64,000 nucleotides of DNA, taken from contig ONMR01000002.1 in the NCBI GenBank assembly GCA_900318995.1, forward strand, positions 85,373 through 149,372, given 5' to 3'. Of this stretch, positions 61,542-64,000 are shown piece by piece (the first letter of the stretch is position 1; every line of letters begins with the position of its first letter). Source of the DNA: an uncultured Prevotellaceae bacterium (GTDB lineage Bacteria > Bacteroidota > Bacteroidia > Bacteroidales > Bacteroidaceae). The position numbers and the translations under genes are program-made. The notes below the pieces were generated by a model, which did not search any database, had not been told where the DNA came from, and saw only the letters and a list, made by a program, of their open reading frames with translations.

Positions 61542-62672
61542 TTATTCCAACTGACGGCGCACATTGTAGTATGACTGGCGGGAACCGAAGCCTGATGCTG
61601 TTGCAATCTCTTCGATGGAAGTATCTGGCTGCTGGACTTTGAGGCGGGCTACATGGGCCAGGCGGCATCGGTTTACATATGTATAGAATCCGCCCATACG
61701 CTCGGTTATCACCTGTGACAGATAGGTGCGGTTAACTCCGCAGGTGCGTGACAGACTGGTAAGCGTCAGATGGCTGTCCAGATATGCCTGCTCATCCTCA
61801 ACATGACGGCGTATTATACTTACAATCTCATCCTTACGCTCCTGCGACAGGGTTTCTTCCTCAATCACAGGTTCGGGTTCAGGCTCAGCAATCTGCGGCT
61901 CGGGCAGATCAGGAACCGCCTCTATCTGGAGCTCGCCTGACTCCAGGCGCTCCACTTCCATGGTGCGATGAGGTGCCAGTGCGCCTATAAGGAAAATCAC
62001 TCCTATCACTGACAATAACAGCATGCCGATTGATAAGGCAGTAATTGAGCCTATTGAAGTAGTTACCCAACTCACCACAAGATGCAATATGGGCAGCCAT
62101 ATTATACCTTTGGCAAACTGGCGCGGGAAATCATCGGGATTGGAGTAGTTCTCCTCCTGAAAACGGCGCATGGCGCGGGCCACCATAATGACAGCCAGCA
62201 TAAAACAAGCCAGATATACCAGGGCCAATACGCCCGATATACTGAAGAACCATGTACAGAAACTGCCTTTTATCTGGGTACCGGGCATTAAGGTCAGCAC
62301 CAGAGCGGTAATGGCCATAATACTGAACGGTATGTAGAGAGCAATTACCGGATTGCGCCACCAACCCACTTTGAGTACCTTGCCGAAATAGCTGAACAGG
62401 AGTGCTGCGCAGAATAAGGGTGACGCCAGAATCAGCATCATTCTAAGATACATGATCGCATCGGTATCGGTAGGCATAAGGACTATGGGAAACAGCAGCA
62501 AGTCTGACATATAGCACACCACAACCACCTTCCAGGCCGGATAATAGTAATCGGCATAGCGGGCGTAAGGTTCACACTTGTGTCCCCATCTTATTGCACC
62601 TATGCACACGCTGACAGCGATATAGACCGCTACCGACGCGCAAAACATCATATCCTGAAATGAATACATCAT
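61542..62672 (-). CDS. Membrane-anchored AraC-family regulator
   Basis: A 376-aa protein. Residues 1-245 contain six to seven membrane helices (FCASVAVYIAVSVCIGAI, MLILASPLFCAALLFSYF, ISGVLALVYLACFMLAVIMV, LSIGMLLLSVIGVIFLIGAL). A Pro/Glu-rich linker (EPQIAEPEPEPVIEEETLSQ) leads to a C-terminal AraC helix-turn-helix (about 285-376: LTLTSLSRTCGVNRTYLSQV, TSIEEIATASGFGSRQSYYN). It is the closest regulator to the giant-protein operon and is probably its controller through the 17-bp repeats downstream. It overlaps the MetH activation-domain gene by 4 bases (62669-62672). Confidence 0.88.
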   Translation of the reverse strand: MMYSFQDMMFCASVAVYIAVSVCIGAIRWGHKCEPYARYADYYYPAWKVVVVCYMSDLLLFPIVLMPTDTDAIMYLRMMLILASPLFCAALLFSYFGKVLKVGWWRNPVIALYIPFSIMAITALVLTLMPGTQIKGSFCTWFFSISGVLALVYLACFMLAVIMVARAMRRFQEENYSNPDDFPRQFAKGIIWLPILHLVVSWVTTSIGSITALSIGMLLLSVIGVIFLIGALAPHRTMEVERLESGELQIEAVPDLPEPQIAEPEPEPVIEEETLSQERKDEIVSIIRRHVEDEQAYLDSHLTLTSLSRTCGVNRTYLSQVITERMGGFYTYVNRCRLAHVARLKVQQPDTSIEEIATASGFGSRQSYYNVRRQLE

Positions 62673-63364
62673 ACAACCCTTCTTTTATAACAGTCCTTCT
62701 TATCGCATATTCCGCATGTATAAGGCAGATATCTTACATCGGGCCCGATGCCGATGACGCCGCTGACCGATTTCATGGGGAGCATGAGGCAGGACTCCGT
62801 GAGTTCTATGCCGCAGGGGTTCTGCTCCGGGAACAGGCTGAACAGTTTGGGCTGTTCCGATACGTGCCAGCCGCAGTATCCGGGACTGAAGCGGTTGGTG
62901 TGTTTGAATCCGGCGGGATCAATCTCTTTCTGCAGCACGGTCTCCATATAATCGGCCACACTCTCCACAATCTGGCTGCCCACACAGTCCATAGCGTAGG
63001 TCTGGAACATGTCGTCACGACGCTTTACGGCATCGGACCACTGGAAATAGCCGTTGCCCACCGTTGCCACAAATACTGCATATTTCTGTGCTCCGCGCAG
63101 CTGGCGGCATATTATCTTACCTGCATCAAAAGTTACGGGACCTCCCTGCCCTATCAGTGTAAGCTTGTTGTTCTCCAGGTCCAGGCTGCCATCTACCAGC
63201 ACATACTTGAACTGGGGGCGCAGGAACTGGGCGCTCTCACGCAGCAGATACTCAACAGCACGCAGGGTATCAGCTTCAGGCTCGCTGTCCTTGTACCCCA
63301 TAAAGGAATAGACCTCCTTTAAAGGTATCTCAAGACGGTTCATACTGAGCTGCTCCCAGGCCAT
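62669..63364 (-). CDS. Stand-alone methionine synthase activation-domain protein
   Basis: A 231-aa protein matching the B12-dependent methionine synthase activation domain (Met_synt_B12): RFSPGYCGWHVSEQPKLFSLF..., then CGIELTESCLMLPMKSVSGVIGIG. The rest of MetH is absent, so it acts alone or as partner of another corrinoid protein. The C-terminus carries CGICDKKDCYKRR, a C-x2-C-x4-C cluster that may bind metal or a cluster and is not usual in MetH. It fits the B12-centred genome context of the window, although it sits with thrC and a regulator. A second ATG seven codons in is possible. Confidence 0.85.
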   Translation of the reverse strand: MAWEQLSMNRLEIPLKEVYSFMGYKDSEPEADTLRAVEYLLRESAQFLRPQFKYVLVDGSLDLENNKLTLIGQGGPVTFDAGKIICRQLRGAQKYAVFVATVGNGYFQWSDAVKRRDDMFQTYAMDCVGSQIVESVADYMETVLQKEIDPAGFKHTNRFSPGYCGWHVSEQPKLFSLFPEQNPCGIELTESCLMLPMKSVSGVIGIGPDVRYLPYTCGICDKKDCYKRRVV

Positions 63365-63367
63365 TGC

Positions 63368-64000
63368 TTACTTTGACTCGTTAAACAGGAACTGACGGAA
63401 GTCTGCGTAGTCCTTACTTATCTCCACACTCTGCTTGGTGCCCTTCATGAAGGCCTGCAGGCGGGCGGGAATCTCCACATCACCGCCGGTTATGGCATCC
63501 ACCTTCTCCTTGAACTTGGCGGGATGCGCGGTCTCCAGGAACACACCGTACTCTCCGGGCTGCAGCTGCTCACGCAGGGCGCGGTAGCCGCAGGTTCCGT
63601 GCGGGTCAAGCAGGTAACCGGTGCGCTCAAAGCACTCCTTGAGAGTCTCCTTTATCTGGTCATCGGTATATGTTGCACCGCTTATATGACCTGCAATATC
63701 CTTATGTGAGCCGCCGTACAGGGCAAGCACACGTGCAAAGTTGCTGGGATCACCCACATCCATTGCGTTGGCCAGTGTCTGGACCGATGGTTTGGGGCTA
63801 TATACTCCGGTCTGCAGGTAGTTGTAGAATATGTCGTTGGCGTTGTTGGCGGCAATGAAACGCTTTACGGGCAGTCCCAAGAACCAACCAAAGAGACCGG
63901 CTGTGATATTTCCGAAGTTACCGCTGGGCACACATATTACCAGATTATCGGCTTTACCCAGACGTTTCATCTGTGCGTAGGCATTGAAGTAGTAGAATGC
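63368..64000 (-). CDS. thrC: Threonine synthase, 5' part beyond window edge
   Basis: The 3' 210 codons of a PLP-dependent threonine synthase. The frame stays open to the right edge (AFYYFNAYAQMKRLGKADNL); the ATG at 63970 is internal. Recognisable parts are CVPSGNFGNITAGLFGWFLG for the cofactor phosphate, the ANAMDVGDPSNF segment, LDPHGTCGYRALREQL and FLETAHPAKFKEKVDAITGG. It converts O-phosphohomoserine to threonine. The stop lies 3 bases before the MetH activation-domain gene, so the two are co-transcribed. Confidence 0.95.
   Translation of the reverse strand, partial: AFYYFNAYAQMKRLGKADNLVICVPSGNFGNITAGLFGWFLGLPVKRFIAANNANDIFYNYLQTGVYSPKPSVQTLANAMDVGDPSNFARVLALYGGSHKDIAGHISGATYTDDQIKETLKECFERTGYLLDPHGTCGYRALREQLQPGEYGVFLETAHPAKFKEKVDAITGGDVEIPARLQAFMKGTKQSVEISKDYADFRQFLFNESK

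Noticed and set aside
1..64000. CRISPR arrays, rRNA, tRNA, integrases, transposases or phage genes
   Set aside because: No regularly spaced repeats, tRNA cloverleaf, rRNA sequence or transposase/integrase frame was seen by eye; short RNAs could still be missed.

Overview
The window is chromosomal DNA of a gut-type Bacteroidales bacterium (Bacteroides/Prevotella relatives). The evidence is the Bacteroidetes promoter form (TAnnTTTG, with a TTTG about 20 bases upstream) seen repeatedly, the lack of Shine-Dalgarno sites, surface lipoproteins with acidic residues after the lipobox cysteine, BtuB/BtuG-type B12 uptake genes, BspA-like giant proteins and C-termini ending in GIYI.NGKKV. I do not assign a genus.

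Layout. (1) 1-6440: late cobalamin synthesis and salvage. cobS (cut by the left edge) and cobC on + converge on a tightly overlapping minus-strand operon cbiA(N)-cbiA(C)-pduO-type ATR-cbiP-cobD-cbiB. cbiA is split into two overlapping frames. (2) 6481-12494: a promoter and cobalamin riboswitch lead a B12 uptake operon: DUF4465 lipoprotein, BtuB, a BtuG-like propeller fused to an extra domain, and BtuF. (3) 12455-13613: small SGNH hydrolase operon on minus. (4) 13666-20794: LytTR regulator with direct-repeat operator candidates, a TolC/HlyD/two ABC-2 permease export operon, and a divergent AraC regulator. (5) 20797-27393: an orphan lipoprotein, then a minus-strand run (FecCD permease, CE1 esterase, metal transporter, TM protein, winged-helix regulator), a DUF3237 protein and a long inverted-repeat element. 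(6) 27394-33697: leuA-leuC-leuD::synthase-leuB behind an attenuator whose leader peptide is rich in isoleucine. (7) 33737-38438: a six-gene operon hipB-hipA-S26-type peptidase-HprK-like kinase-PqqD-ABC exporter. (8) 38435-61295: two tandem modules on minus, each made of a giant secreted protein (about 3,250 aa), a shorter secreted protein and a peptide of about 42 aa with a YxxPTTEVI leader. A small TM protein and operator repeats lie upstream. (9) 61542-64000: membrane-anchored AraC regulator, stand-alone MetH activation-domain protein, and the 3' part of thrC.

How the parts work together. Regions 1 and 2 form a B12 economy that combines imported corrinoid with local nucleotide-loop assembly; only the uptake side carries a visible riboswitch. 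Region 6 looks built to make both leucine and, through a citramalate-type branch, isoleucine. Regions 7 and 8 are the most likely undescribed system: a PqqD/peptidase/kinase/exporter operon runs head-on into a tandem array of giant surface proteins with duplicated peptides that resemble RiPP precursors. The link rests on adjacency, a 4-base gene overlap and the leader motif, and is inference.
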